Positions 8,566-16,555 of a stretch of DNA of 64,000 bases are shown piece after piece. The notes beneath the pieces are model-generated. The model made no database searches and had not been told where the DNA came from. It saw nothing but the letters and a program-made list of their open reading frames with translations. Both the position numbers and the translations under genes were made by a program. Origin of the DNA: Bacillus pumilus (GTDB lineage: Bacteria > Bacillota > Bacilli > Bacillales > Bacillaceae); NCBI GenBank assembly GCA_001938995.1, contig MKZN01000001.1:124001-188000 (forward strand). Reading direction: 5' to 3'. Positions within the stretch are counted from its first letter, which is position 1. Each line of letters begins with the position of its first letter.

Positions 8566-10365
8566 TTAGACCATCTCCTTTTGTTGAAATAGTTGAGATT
8601 GTGCCTCATAGAGCCTGTTGTACTCACCGCATCGCGCCATGAGCTCATCATGATTGCCTTCTTCAACAAAGGCACCGTCCTTCATGACAATAATGCGGTC
8701 TGCTAATCGGGCAGCTCCCATACGATGTGTAATAAACAACACCCCTTGATCTTTCGTTTGATCGAATAACTGCCGTATAAGCGAAATCTCTGACATCGGA
8801 TCAAGGGCGGATGTCGGTTCATCTAAAATAATAAAATCACTTTCCCTAAAAAAAGTCCTTGCCATTGCAAGCTTTTGCCATTGTCCACCAGACAACTCAT
8901 GCCCCTCTTCAAAAAAACGACCAAGTTGCGCATCGTAACCCTCTTCCATTTGATCAATTCTTTTATCAATTCCTGCTTGCTGGGCAGCCTGTCTCATTTG
9001 TTCATCCTCTTCAATATCCTCAATACGACCAAACCCAATGTTTTCTTTCACCGTAAATTCATACTTCATAAAATCCTGAAAAAGAACAGCCATTCTAGCG
9101 TGATATGCGCTTTTATGAATGGTTGAAAGGTACACGCCATTGACTTTCTGCATATACGGCTGATCTGCATCATATAAACCAGTTAAACATTTGATTAAGG
9201 TCGTTTTACCAGATCCGTTATCGCCCACTAATGCAATCCGTTCACCTTTATTGATATGAAAGTGTATATGCTCAATAGCTGGCGTCTTCATATTAGGGTA
9301 AGTAAAGGACAGATCTTCTAGCGTCATAGATTCAATGTGATCGATCTGTTGAAGTGTTGTTGTCCCTTCTTTTTGTTCATCAGATTCCTCTTCTCTCTTT
9401 TGGAAAGCCCTCATTTCATCAATATAAAGGCTCGTTTCATATAAACTAGACAATTCTCTCGTTAAATCTTGAAAGCCACTTTGAATATTTTGTACGGCTT
9501 GTAGCACAGCAACAAACGTCCCTGCGGCTAATTTTTTTTGGAAAATTAGAAAGACAATAAACAGACCACAGCATATATAGGCAAAGGTCATAAGCAACCC
9601 ACCGATCATCTCCCAATGAACTTGCCGTTTCAGTAGTTTGTATTTTTCATCGGCACTTTTTACATAATGACCTCGCCATTTTTCAAGTAGATAGGCACCT
9701 ATTCCATATAATCGTATTTCCTTTAAGGAATCTCGTTGTGACACAAGATCGGATACATACATTTCCCTTCGATCATTGGCAGTTAACATACGATTTAATT
9801 GATAACGTGCACCCCCAAAGAAAAGTTCAATCCACAGGACAGGAAGGGTGAATACAATCAGAATAACCGCCAACCCCCAGTGTAGACCGATCATGTAAAT
9901 GAGAAGTGATACAACAGTAATCAACGCGCTCATGATTGTAAAGATACTTCTGACCATACCTAGAACATGCTGATGACTGTTCATCACACGCTGACTTTCA
10001 TTATAAAAAGACGGATGTTCAAATGTAATAAACGGTAGCCGAATTGCCTTTTGAAGCAATTCACCCTTTAATTGCAGACCAATCAAATTTGACGCTTTCT
10101 GCTGACTAAGCTGAAGAATAAATTGAAGGCCATATCCTAAGATCACAATGACCATTTGCAATCCAAATAACCACAAAACCTTCTGGATGTCTCCCGAAGA
10201 AGTCATAAATAGAATCATTTCATTAATCAATGTTTGAATAATCCAGACACTGGCCAAAGGCATAAACCCAACCATAACTTGAATGAACAAGGTTAAGAGC
10301 AAATAAGAACGACTCTTTCTCCAAGTATAAGAGACTGCATATAAACAATGGTTCACTGTACTCAT
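8566..10365 (-). CDS. ABC exporter, fused membrane and ATPase domains
   Basis: 599 residues: six-helix exporter domain (about 20-310) then an ATPase with Walker A GDNGSGKTT, signature LSGGQWQK, Walker B FIILDEP and switch FITHRMG. There is no N-terminal C39 peptidase domain, so it would not itself cut a double-glycine leader. Start ATG 10365 has AAGGTGGAG 6 bases upstream. First gene of the operon continuing to the MauE-like and thioredoxin-like proteins; that company and the cysteine-rich peptide gene 1 kb away suggest export of, or immunity to, the peptide. Substrate is inference. Confidence 0.88.
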   Translation of the reverse strand: MSTVNHCLYAVSYTWRKSRSYLLLTLFIQVMVGFMPLASVWIIQTLINEMILFMTSSGDIQKVLWLFGLQMVIVILGYGLQFILQLSQQKASNLIGLQLKGELLQKAIRLPFITFEHPSFYNESQRVMNSHQHVLGMVRSIFTIMSALITVVSLLIYMIGLHWGLAVILIVFTLPVLWIELFFGGARYQLNRMLTANDRREMYVSDLVSQRDSLKEIRLYGIGAYLLEKWRGHYVKSADEKYKLLKRQVHWEMIGGLLMTFAYICCGLFIVFLIFQKKLAAGTFVAVLQAVQNIQSGFQDLTRELSSLYETSLYIDEMRAFQKREEESDEQKEGTTTLQQIDHIESMTLEDLSFTYPNMKTPAIEHIHFHINKGERIALVGDNGSGKTTLIKCLTGLYDADQPYMQKVNGVYLSTIHKSAYHARMAVLFQDFMKYEFTVKENIGFGRIEDIEEDEQMRQAAQQAGIDKRIDQMEEGYDAQLGRFFEEGHELSGGQWQKLAMARTFFRESDFIILDEPTSALDPMSEISLIRQLFDQTKDQGVLFITHRMGAARLADRIIVMKDGAFVEEGNHDELMARCGEYNRLYEAQSQLFQQKEMV

Positions 10366-10462
10366 CAAACGCTCCACCTTACACCTTTTAGTATAATTGA
10401 CATATTTTTGATATTTGTATTATGATAGTTTGCGTAACTTCACTTAGAGAGGACGATTTACG

Positions 10463-10972
10463 ATGAATTCAATTTTATTTTTACAACTCACACTGATCTT
10501 TATCAGTCTAATATTAACTGTCGGAATCATGGTCTATTTAAAACAGCAACTCCAATCAATCGTCTTACCCATTCAACATGTTGGACAAAGGCCTGCTCAT
10601 CCGCTTCTTGAACACCCATCACCCATTCAAATGAACGATCTTCTCAATACAAACAGCCAGCAGCACTTACTCATTTTCACTGATACAACATGCCCTCACT
10701 GTATTCCTTCAATTGAACAATTTCTTGAGACGAAAGAACAGCGGCAATTAATGATCTCGTATAGTATTTTGTTAAAGAATGGACAAAAGAAAGATCAAGA
10801 ATTATATCGTGACAACGAGAGCGAATTGCGAATCATCCCAGTTAACGACCAAATCATAGATGCGTTCAAAATACAGGAATATCCTTTTTATATGTTAATA
10901 GAAGACAATGAAAAAATTTCATATGCGGCCCCATTTCCGGATGGTCTTTATTCAAAGTTCGCTGCAAAATAA
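10463..10972 (+). CDS. Membrane-anchored thioredoxin-like protein with CPHC motif
   Basis: 169 residues. An N-terminal helix (about 4-26) anchors a short thioredoxin-type domain whose redox pair is CPHC (Cys77, Cys80) in FTDTTCPHCIP; a cis-Pro loop is likely in EYPFYML. CPHC is the active site of oxidising DsbA-like enzymes, so this may put disulfides into an exported substrate, in contrast to the CMTC partner. Divergent from the ABC operon with only 97 bases between, and convergent with the peptide operon. ATG 10463 has AGAGAGG upstream. Very low similarity to named families that I can recall. Confidence 0.78.
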   Translation: MNSILFLQLTLIFISLILTVGIMVYLKQQLQSIVLPIQHVGQRPAHPLLEHPSPIQMNDLLNTNSQQHLLIFTDTTCPHCIPSIEQFLETKEQRQLMISYSILLKNGQKKDQELYRDNESELRIIPVNDQIIDAFKIQEYPFYMLIEDNEKISYAAPFPDGLYSKFAAK

Positions 10973-10976
10973 TGTG

Positions 10977-11015
10977 AAAATGAGGCGTGTGAAGTTGATC
11001 ATACACGCCTCATTT
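10977..11015. terminator. Bidirectional terminator between thioredoxin-like gene and peptide operon
   Basis: AAAATGAGGCGTGT and ACACGCCTCATTTT form a perfect 14-pair stem with a 12-base loop; T-rich on both strands. It closes both convergent units. Confidence 0.85.
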
Positions 11016-11019
11016 TGTT

Positions 11020-11406
11020 TTATTGTGGCTTTAGTTGAACATCCTTTTCCTTTTCTTCTCCAGCGTTATCAACTACCTCGCTTGAAGCCGATGATTGTTC
11101 GAACTCACTGCGAGCTTCATTCGAGATATCCACTTGGTCACCGTGCTCATTCACAGCAATCAATGAGGACTCTTCTGTTTGAATCTCTTCCTCTAGTTTC
11201 TTTAGTTTTGACACTTGGAACTCTAAATCTTTTCCTGCTTGAACTAAAGTCAGTTGTTGAAACAGCGCCTTTCTCTCTTCTGGAGAAAGATCGCCTTGAA
11301 CAATTTGTGCTGCCTGTGTTAAAAAGGAATTTGGTGTTTGTCCCACTTTTCGACTGTTCGAAGTTTGCATAGCATTTGTTAAAAACGAAATCGATGATAC
11401 GCTCAT
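11020..11406 (-). CDS. Unknown acidic cytoplasmic protein, second gene of the peptide operon
   Basis: I do not recognise this protein. It has 128 residues, no signal peptide, no membrane helix and no cysteine. A helical middle (SPEERKALFQQL through VSKLKKLEEEIQTEE) has heptad-like spacing and may form a short coiled coil; the last 45 residues are Glu/Ser/Asp rich and probably disordered. ATG 11406 has AGGGGTG upstream and lies 27 bases after the six-Cys peptide gene on the same strand, so they form an operon ended by the 10977 hairpin. It could be an immunity, chaperone or regulatory partner; nothing in the sequence decides. Confidence 0.65.
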   Translation of the reverse strand: MSVSSISFLTNAMQTSNSRKVGQTPNSFLTQAAQIVQGDLSPEERKALFQQLTLVQAGKDLEFQVSKLKKLEEEIQTEESSLIAVNEHGDQVDISNEARSEFEQSSASSEVVDNAGEEKEKDVQLKPQ

Positions 11407-11433
11407 GCATTCACACCCCTAAGTTCTGTGGAA

Positions 11434-11628
11434 TTAGCAGCCGCATTTAACGCGTTCTTGGCTAGTACAAATCTCACCCGTGTCACGATCCACGTAATAA
11501 CGGAAAGTTCCAACGCCTTGAAGGAAACATGTTGGAGCTGATTTGCAAGAAGTCACCAATCTTTGCAAAATACATCTAGCAGCTGCTGGTTGAACATTTG
11601 TCATTTTATTCAAGAAACGATCTAACAT
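11434..11628 (-). CDS. Small six-cysteine peptide, putative bacteriocin or disulfide-bonded effector
   Basis: 64 residues from ATG 11628 (AAGGTGG 7 bases upstream). Cysteines at 19, 28, 34, 54, 62 and 64; the chain ends VKCGC. The N-terminal 18 residues (MLDRFLNKM...AAAR) carry no cysteine, contain no classical signal peptide and could be a leader, though no double-Gly site is present. An even number of cysteines plus three neighbouring redox proteins (CMTC, CPHC, CGCGG) and an ABC exporter suggest an exported peptide with three disulfides. No lantibiotic or sactipeptide enzyme is near. I do not recognise the family. Its operon partner is the 128-residue protein. Confidence 0.7.
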   Translation of the reverse strand: MLDRFLNKMTNVQPAAARCILQRLVTSCKSAPTCFLQGVGTFRYYVDRDTGEICTSQERVKCGC

Positions 11629-11730
11629 ATTAATTCCACCTTCCAATTTTTATGATAATACAACACAATAATAACCAATTGAAAGACATCTAACAACATA
11701 TTTTGATAAATTTACTAATTATTTTTAACT

Positions 11731-11775
11731 ATGATTCTTATTAATGACATAAATTGTCGATGAATAAGAATCATA
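11731..11775. repeat. 13-bp inverted repeat in the AT-rich intergenic region before the membrane protein gene
   Basis: TATGATTCTTATT (from 11730) and AATAAGAATCATA (to 11775) are perfect inverted copies separated by 20 bases. The 299-base region 11629-11927 between the peptide and the divergent membrane gene holds nothing else clear. No T run follows, so an operator is more likely than a terminator. Confidence 0.55.
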
Positions 11776-11927
11776 ATTATTACTTTTTTCTTATTTAAAA
11801 ATAATTTATTCATCCATAAAAAGATAGTTTTAGTGAGAGGAGTTTCTTTTGTTTCACATTCACTCTTCCTAAAGTACTACTTGCTCAAGTATGATAGAGT
11901 GGTGAATGCATAAAGGAGTGAACACTG

Positions 11928-12359
11928 TTGCAACAAACTGAGAAAATCATTCAATCTCTTCAATCAATCGCAAAGTGGGGCAGGGTTGGTAGCATCTTTC
12001 TCTATATTTCAGGCGGATTATCTATCCTTGTTGGATTCTGGCTTATCCTTCCGGCTGCCCTTGGCGTTTTTCTCATTATGATGGGAATTCATGTACAAAA
12101 ATCTGTGAAAGCAGCTGAACGATTGATTCAAGAACCTGATACGTCATATGAAGAATTATTAGAACATTATGCCAAGGTGACGAAAATGCAAGCATTATAC
12201 GCCATTTCAAGTATAGGCGCAGTCGTACTATCATTGATTGCAATTGTTTTGACATTTATACTGATTGGTGGAATTGCCTTTTTTCATGATATGCCTAGCG
12301 ATATTGAGCAATATGAAAATGATGGATATGAAGATCAAGATAACGGTGATTTTTATTAA
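11928..12359 (+). CDS. Small membrane protein, DUF5362-like
   Basis: 143 residues with two close membrane helices (about 20-55) and one or two more (about 90-120), an amphipathic N-terminus and an acidic tail. It resembles small Bacillus membrane proteins grouped as DUF5362, but that name is from memory. TTG 11928 is the start, with AAAGGAG at 11912-11918. Divergent from the six-Cys peptide gene; a role in immunity is possible on position alone. A good hairpin follows. Confidence 0.7.
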   Translation: MQQTEKIIQSLQSIAKWGRVGSIFLYISGGLSILVGFWLILPAALGVFLIMMGIHVQKSVKAAERLIQEPDTSYEELLEHYAKVTKMQALYAISSIGAVVLSLIAIVLTFILIGGIAFFHDMPSDIEQYENDGYEDQDNGDFY

Positions 12360-12367
12360 AGAACAAT

Positions 12368-12395
12368 GGGGTATCATTTACTTGTGTGATACCCC
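12368..12395 (+). terminator. Terminator after the small membrane protein gene
   Basis: GGGGTATCA, 10-base loop, TGATACCCC, then TCTTTCTTT. Confidence 0.75.
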
Positions 12396-12421
12396 TCTTT
12401 CTTTATTCAATACACCTTCAC

Positions 12422-12450
12422 TTGACAATAAGCTGTTATCAATTTAAAAT
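12422..12450 (+). promoter_or_regulatory. Sigma-A promoter of the zinc-free L33 gene
   Basis: TTGACA (12422-12427), 17-base spacer, TAAAAT (12445-12450): a near-consensus promoter with the Zur box directly downstream, where a bound repressor would block initiation. Confidence 0.75.
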
Positions 12451-12452
12451 AC

Positions 12453-12473
12453 AAATCGTAATAATTACGAATT
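12453..12473 (+). promoter_or_regulatory. Zur box 1
   Basis: TCGTAATAATTACGA (12456-12470) is a perfect 7-1-7 palindrome with flanking AAA and ATT, equal to the B. subtilis Zur consensus as known. It covers the expected transcription start of the L33 gene. Confidence 0.88.
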
Positions 12474-12493
12474 ATAGGAGGTTGATCTTACTT

Positions 12494-12643
12494 ATGCGTG
12501 TGAAAATAACATTAGCCTGTACTGAAACTGGGGACAGAAACTATATTACAACAAAAAATAAACGAACAAATCCAGACCGATTAGAGATGAAAAAATATTC
12601 CCCTCGATTTAAGAAATATACCCTTCATAGAGAAACAAAATAA
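12494..12643 (+). CDS. rpmGC: Ribosomal protein L33, zinc-independent (C-minus) paralog
   Basis: 49-residue L33. The two CxxC zinc pairs of the ordinary protein are replaced: CTETGDRNY has one Cys only and the second pair is SPRF, so it binds no zinc. In B. subtilis such L33 and S14 copies replace the zinc forms when zinc is scarce, freeing zinc. ATG 12494; AGGAGG at 12476-12481 is rather far (12 bases) but no better start codon exists. Followed 86 bases later by the zinc-free S14, both behind Zur boxes. The exact rpmG letter is uncertain. Confidence 0.9.
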   Translation: MRVKITLACTETGDRNYITTKNKRTNPDRLEMKKYSPRFKKYTLHRETK

Positions 12644-12656
12644 TTTTTCAGGCTGC

Positions 12657-12677
12657 AAATCGTAATGATTACTCTTT
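12657..12677 (+). promoter_or_regulatory. Zur box 2
   Basis: TCGTAATGATTACTC (12660-12674) with AAA in front matches the Zur palindrome at 13 of 15 positions. It lies between the L33 and S14 genes, so S14 probably has its own Zur-controlled promoter or a second operator. Confidence 0.75.
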
Positions 12678-12729
12678 ATACGAGATAAGTGTCCAATTTT
12701 ATAAGAAAAAACAAGCGGGAGGAATTTAA

Positions 12730-12999
12730 ATGGCGAAAAAATCAAAGATAGCTAAAGAAAAAAAGCGACAGCAGCTTGTTTTGACATATGCAAAGTTAAG
12801 GAAAGAGTTAAAAGAAAAAGGTGACTATGGAGCTTTGAAGAAATTACCTAGAGATTCTTCACCGACCCGTTTACATAACCGTTGTGAATTAACAGGTCGA
12901 CCTAGGGGTTATTTACGACAATTTAAAATGTCTCGAATTGCCTTTCGTGATCTTGCCTATAAAGGTCATATTCCCGGTGTGAAAAAATCAAGCTGGTAA
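12730..12999 (+). CDS. rpsN2: Ribosomal protein S14, zinc-independent paralog
   Basis: 89-residue S14 of the long, zinc-free type (YhzA in B. subtilis), compared with the 61-residue zinc-binding S14 of the main ribosomal operon. The family C-terminal blocks [20 protein letters not shown] and [18 protein letters not shown] are present, and the CxxC...CxxC ribbon is missing. It can enter new 30S subunits under zinc starvation. ATG 12730 has GGGAGG 7 bases upstream. Paired with zinc-free L33; hairpin at 13114 ends the unit. Confidence 0.93.
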   Translation: MAKKSKIAKEKKRQQLVLTYAKLRKELKEKGDYGALKKLPRDSSPTRLHNRCELTGRPRGYLRQFKMSRIAFRDLAYKGHIPGVKKSSW

Positions 13000-13113
13000 A
13001 AGATTGACTTGATCTTATCACAGCATTTCTAAAAGTAAAGCAGCGTTTTGGAACTGAAAATCTATTTCTGAACCTGATCTTGCTATTTTCAAAGTACAAA
13101 ATGACAATTTAAA

Positions 13114-13138
13114 AACAGCAGGATTTCTGCTGTTTTTT
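13114..13138 (+). terminator. Terminator of the L33-S14 unit
   Basis: AACAGCAG, 5-base loop, CTGCTGTT followed by TTTTCTT. The rest of the 255-base gap between S14 and moaA holds nothing recognised. Confidence 0.85.
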
Positions 13139-13254
13139 CTTATTTTGATGAGTTTATGTGAACGATCTATCTACTTTCAAAAATGGATTTTCATTCTTGA
13201 ATATGATATTTTCCCTTCTTTTCAAGAAAAGATGACCATGATACATTGTTGTGA

Positions 13255-14274
13255 CTAGCCACCAATGTATGACATCTCAACTTTTTTCTGATTGAATTGA
13301 TTGCCGTTCTGTTGGTCTCTCTCAACTGAATATTGATCTTGTCTATTTGACCATCGTTCTTTGAGTATTTTCGTTATGTCTTGATCATCATCTGTCCCCC
13401 GTATGATTTTCTTCAAATCAAAGCCTGAAGATGCGAATAAACATGTGAACAGTTCGCCTCGGGCAGATAATCTGGCTCTATTGCATGATCCACAAAAAGC
13501 ATCTGACACTGACGAAATGATGCCAATCTCTCCTGCACCGTCTTCATAATAAAAACGACTGGCGACCTCACCTGCGTATCGAGGTGGTTGCGGTTTGATT
13601 GGGTAAACTGAATGAATCTTTTCAATGATCTCTTTTTTTGTTACAACATGTGCTAGATTCCATTTATTCGAATTGCCGACATCCATAAATTCAATGAATC
13701 TCAGTGTGTGTCCTTCTGTTTTAAAGTAGGTTGCCATTGGTAAAATGTCTTGTTCATTCACACCTTTTTGCACAACCATATTGATCTTTATTGCAAGTCC
13801 AGCTTTCTTTGCTGCTTCAATCCCATCAAATACCTTTTGAATGGACATTTGCCTTCCATTCATCTGCTTAAACCGCTCAGGGTTTAATGAATCCAAACTT
13901 ATGGTGACTCGTTGAAGACCTGCTTTCTTTAATTTATCAGCATATAAAGGTAAAAGAGTACCATTGGTTGTCATAGCAATGTCTTCTATGCCTGGTATCT
14001 TCGCAAGCTTTTCTATTAAAATCGGCAAGTCTTTACGCATTAGTGGCTCACCGCCCGTGATGCGCAATTTAACGACACCTAAATCCTTTGCAAATAGTTT
14101 AGCAAGACGTTCAATTTCTTCAAAGCTAAGCAGTTCTTCTTTTTTCAAAAAAGGATAATCCGGCCCAAAGATGTCAGCAGGCATACAGTAAGTACATCTA
14201 AAGTTACAGCGATCTGTTACCGATATTCTTAAATCGCGTAATGGCCGATTTCTTTTATCTAACATACTGACCAT
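13255..14274 (-). CDS. moaA: GTP 3',8-cyclase MoaA (molybdenum cofactor biosynthesis)
   Basis: Radical-SAM enzyme that turns GTP into the cyclic precursor of molybdopterin. First iron-sulfur cluster motif CNFRCTYC (Cys23, 27, 30), GGEPLMRKD loop, and the C-terminal cluster motif [21 protein letters not shown]. 339 residues, the family size; the GG end needed for activity is present as YIGG. ATG 14274 has AGGAGG 6 bases ahead. Ten bases after fdhD on the same strand, the narQ-narA order of B. subtilis. It supplies cofactor for the YdeP-type enzyme coded across the divergent promoter region. Confidence 0.96.
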   Translation of the reverse strand: MVSMLDKRNRPLRDLRISVTDRCNFRCTYCMPADIFGPDYPFLKKEELLSFEEIERLAKLFAKDLGVVKLRITGGEPLMRKDLPILIEKLAKIPGIEDIAMTTNGTLLPLYADKLKKAGLQRVTISLDSLNPERFKQMNGRQMSIQKVFDGIEAAKKAGLAIKINMVVQKGVNEQDILPMATYFKTEGHTLRFIEFMDVGNSNKWNLAHVVTKKEIIEKIHSVYPIKPQPPRYAGEVASRFYYEDGAGEIGIISSVSDAFCGSCNRARLSARGELFTCLFASSGFDLKKIIRGTDDDQDITKILKERWSNRQDQYSVERDQQNGNQFNQKKVEMSYIGG

Positions 14275-14284
14275 TCTTTGCCTC

Positions 14285-15073
14285 CTATTCTCTAATGCGC
14301 TGGTGATGTGTATAGATATTAAAGGATTCTCCTCTGACGAATCCGACTGTTGTGATATTTAATTCCTCTGCCATTTCGAGCGCAAGCTCAGTAGGAGCTG
14401 ATTTTGATATAACGATAGATACTCCTAATTTTGCTGCTTTCAATAGAACTTCTGACGATATCCTGCCGCTAAACACTAGTATTTTATCTCTTAGTGGAAT
14501 TCGTTGAAGTAAACAATAACCATAGATTTTATCCAAAGCATTATGTCTGCCTATGTCAGTCCTTGTGATGAATAGCTTCTCTGTGTCGCACAGTCCTGCA
14601 TTATGCACACCACCTGTATGTTGAAATAACTGGCTTTCACTTTGTAGACAATTCATTAAATGAATACAGGTTTCAGCTGAAATACAGATTTTATCAATTG
14701 CTGTTTTGGCTGTCTTCACATCTTGTAAAAAGTAAAAGTGCCTCCCCTTACCACAGCAAGACCCTATCACCCTTTTTGTGAAATCAGATGAATGAAAATG
14801 AATTGGATTAACTAAATCAACGTACGCAAAGCCCATACTTTCATCTATTGTAAACCTTTTGATTTCATTTTCAAATCGAATGACTCCTTCGGAAGCTAAA
14901 AAACCGATAACCAATTCTTTCAGATGATCTGGTGAACAAACGAGTGTTACAAACTCTTCGCCGTTCACCATCACCGTTAAAGGGTATTCTTCTACAACTT
15001 CATCTGTTTTGCGGTTAAACTTCCCTTCCCGATATTGGTGAATCTCTCGTTGCTTCTTAACAGAAGGATTCAT
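14285..15073 (-). CDS. fdhD: Formate dehydrogenase accessory sulfurtransferase FdhD
   Basis: 262 residues. FdhD passes sulfur from a cysteine desulfurase to the molybdenum cofactor, which activates formate dehydrogenases. The mobile cysteine loop is GSCCGKG (around 105-112); further family blocks are [23 protein letters not shown] and [17 protein letters not shown] 15073 with GGAAG upstream. First gene of an fdhD-moaA operon that diverges from the OFA transporter and YdeP-type oxidoreductase, consistent with activating that enzyme. Called narQ in B. subtilis. Confidence 0.95.
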   Translation of the reverse strand: MNPSVKKQREIHQYREGKFNRKTDEVVEEYPLTVMVNGEEFVTLVCSPDHLKELVIGFLASEGVIRFENEIKRFTIDESMGFAYVDLVNPIHFHSSDFTKRVIGSCCGKGRHFYFLQDVKTAKTAIDKICISAETCIHLMNCLQSESQLFQHTGGVHNAGLCDTEKLFITRTDIGRHNALDKIYGYCLLQRIPLRDKILVFSGRISSEVLLKAAKLGVSIVISKSAPTELALEMAEELNITTVGFVRGESFNIYTHHQRIRE

Positions 15074-15091
15074 TGTTTCATCTTCCTTTCA

Positions 15092-15130
15092 CACAAAATT
15101 TTGTGATATAAACAACCCAAATTGTGATAT
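15092..15130. promoter_or_regulatory. Palindrome and direct repeats between fdhD and the OFA transporter
   Basis: CACAAAATTTTGTG (15092-15105) is a perfect 14-bp palindrome, and TTGTGATAT occurs twice (15101-15109, 15122-15130) with 21-bp spacing, two helix turns. It sits in the shared promoter region, and the TGTGA halves recall Fnr/CRP-type sites, but no full TGTGA-N6-TCACA exists. Confidence 0.45.
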
Positions 15131-15207
15131 TATTTTAAAAAGTCATGAAAATGTAACATATTTCTATCTTATCAAATATTTCGATTGCCATATATGGGGG
15201 GAACACA

Positions 15208-16473
15208 ATGAACAAAGCAAAAAATCGTTGGCTCATTGCTACAAGTGCTGTGGGAATTCATTTATCCATTGGGTCTGTTTATGCATGGAGTGTTTTTACA
15301 AATCCTTTACATGAAACCTTTCAATGGTCACTAACAGAAATTAGTCTTACCTTTAGCATTGCCATTCTATTTCTTGGTTTATCAGCGGCTTTCATGGGAC
15401 ATTTCGTTGAGAAATATGGCCCAAGGGCATCTGGACTCTTCGCTGCTTGTTTCTTTGGAATTGGAATAACAGGCTCAGGGTTCGCAGTCCATATGTCCTC
15501 TTTGCCTCTGCTCTATTTATTTTATGGTGTACTTGCCGGAATAGGATTAGGCGTAGGCTATATTGCTCCCGTTTCAACATTAGTCAAATGGTTTCCGGAT
15601 AGGAGAGGTCTCGCAACCGGTTTAGCAATTATGGGCTTTGGATTTGCTTCTCTTATTTGTAGCCCGATTATTCAATTTCTTATTGAAAAGGTTGATATCG
15701 CGAACACATTTTATATCCTTGGACCCTCTTATTTTATAATCATGGTTGTCTCATCTCTTTATTTATCAACACCAACACCAGATGACACCAATCAATTTGA
15801 TGCTTTGAAAACCAAACAAAGAAAGGTCCCACAGGATTTATCACAACTTACAGCAAATGAAGCCATCAAAACACGGCGATTTTACTACTTGTGGTTGATG
15901 CTCTTTATTAATATCACTTGCGGAATTGCGATTATTTCAGTCGCCTCACCATTAGCACAAGAAAGTGTCGGTTTCACTGCAGGTGCAGCAGCAACTCTTG
16001 TCGGTGTTTTAGGTGCCTTTAATGGTTTAGGGCGGATCGGCTGGGCCTCTTTTTCGGATTATATAGGACGGCCTAATACGTATACGATTTTCTTTAGTAT
16101 ACAGCTCATTGCTTTTCCCTTACTTCCCTATTTAAAAGAACCACTCATCTTCTCCATTGTGATGGCTATCATTTATACGTGCTATGGTGGGGGATTTGCT
16201 TCAATTCCAGCTTATATTGGAGATTTGTTTGGTACTAAGCAACTTGGTGCTATACATGGTTATATTCTCACGGCTTGGGCTGCTGCCGGTTTAGCCGGAC
16301 CTTTATTTTCATCCTTTATTCGGGATATAACAGGTAACTACACGCAAAGTCTCATGGTGTTTTCAGGTTTATTTTTCATCGCATTGATCCTATCACTTCT
16401 CATTCGAAAAGATATTAAACAGCTGAGAGAATCGAAACTTACGACTACCTCCTCAGTTATTGCTCGGACTTGA
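15208..16473 (+). CDS. OFA-family MFS transporter (oxalate/formate antiporter type)
   Basis: 421 residues, 12 helices, member of the oxalate:formate antiporter (OFA) branch of the major facilitators: early GSVYAWSVFTNPL, YGVLAGIGLGVGYIAPVSTLVKWFPDRRGLATGLAIMGFG and CYGGGFASIPAYIGDLFG are branch hallmarks. ATG 15208 sits behind GGGGGG with 8-base spacing. It precedes a YdeP-type molybdenum oxidoreductase by 82 bases on the same strand and faces fdhD-moaA, so formate or a related small acid is a plausible substrate; this is inferred from context. Confidence 0.88.
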   Translation: MNKAKNRWLIATSAVGIHLSIGSVYAWSVFTNPLHETFQWSLTEISLTFSIAILFLGLSAAFMGHFVEKYGPRASGLFAACFFGIGITGSGFAVHMSSLPLLYLFYGVLAGIGLGVGYIAPVSTLVKWFPDRRGLATGLAIMGFGFASLICSPIIQFLIEKVDIANTFYILGPSYFIIMVVSSLYLSTPTPDDTNQFDALKTKQRKVPQDLSQLTANEAIKTRRFYYLWLMLFINITCGIAIISVASPLAQESVGFTAGAAATLVGVLGAFNGLGRIGWASFSDYIGRPNTYTIFFSIQLIAFPLLPYLKEPLIFSIVMAIIYTCYGGGFASIPAYIGDLFGTKQLGAIHGYILTAWAAAGLAGPLFSSFIRDITGNYTQSLMVFSGLFFIALILSLLIRKDIKQLRESKLTTTSSVIART

Positions 16474-16516
16474 TTTGAATTTGACAGAATCACAATCTAA
16501 AGGTAATTTTTAGATA

Positions 16517-16530
16517 TGAAAACGCTTTAC
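16517..16530 (+). promoter_or_regulatory. Candidate cre site (CcpA) before the YdeP-type gene
   Basis: TGAAAACGCTTTAC matches the catabolite-responsive element TGWAARCGYTWNCW at 12 of 14 positions. Its place, 25 bases before the ATG, would give repression by good carbon sources. Confidence 0.4.
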
Positions 16531-16555
16531 AAAGTAATAGGAGGGTGATGATATC

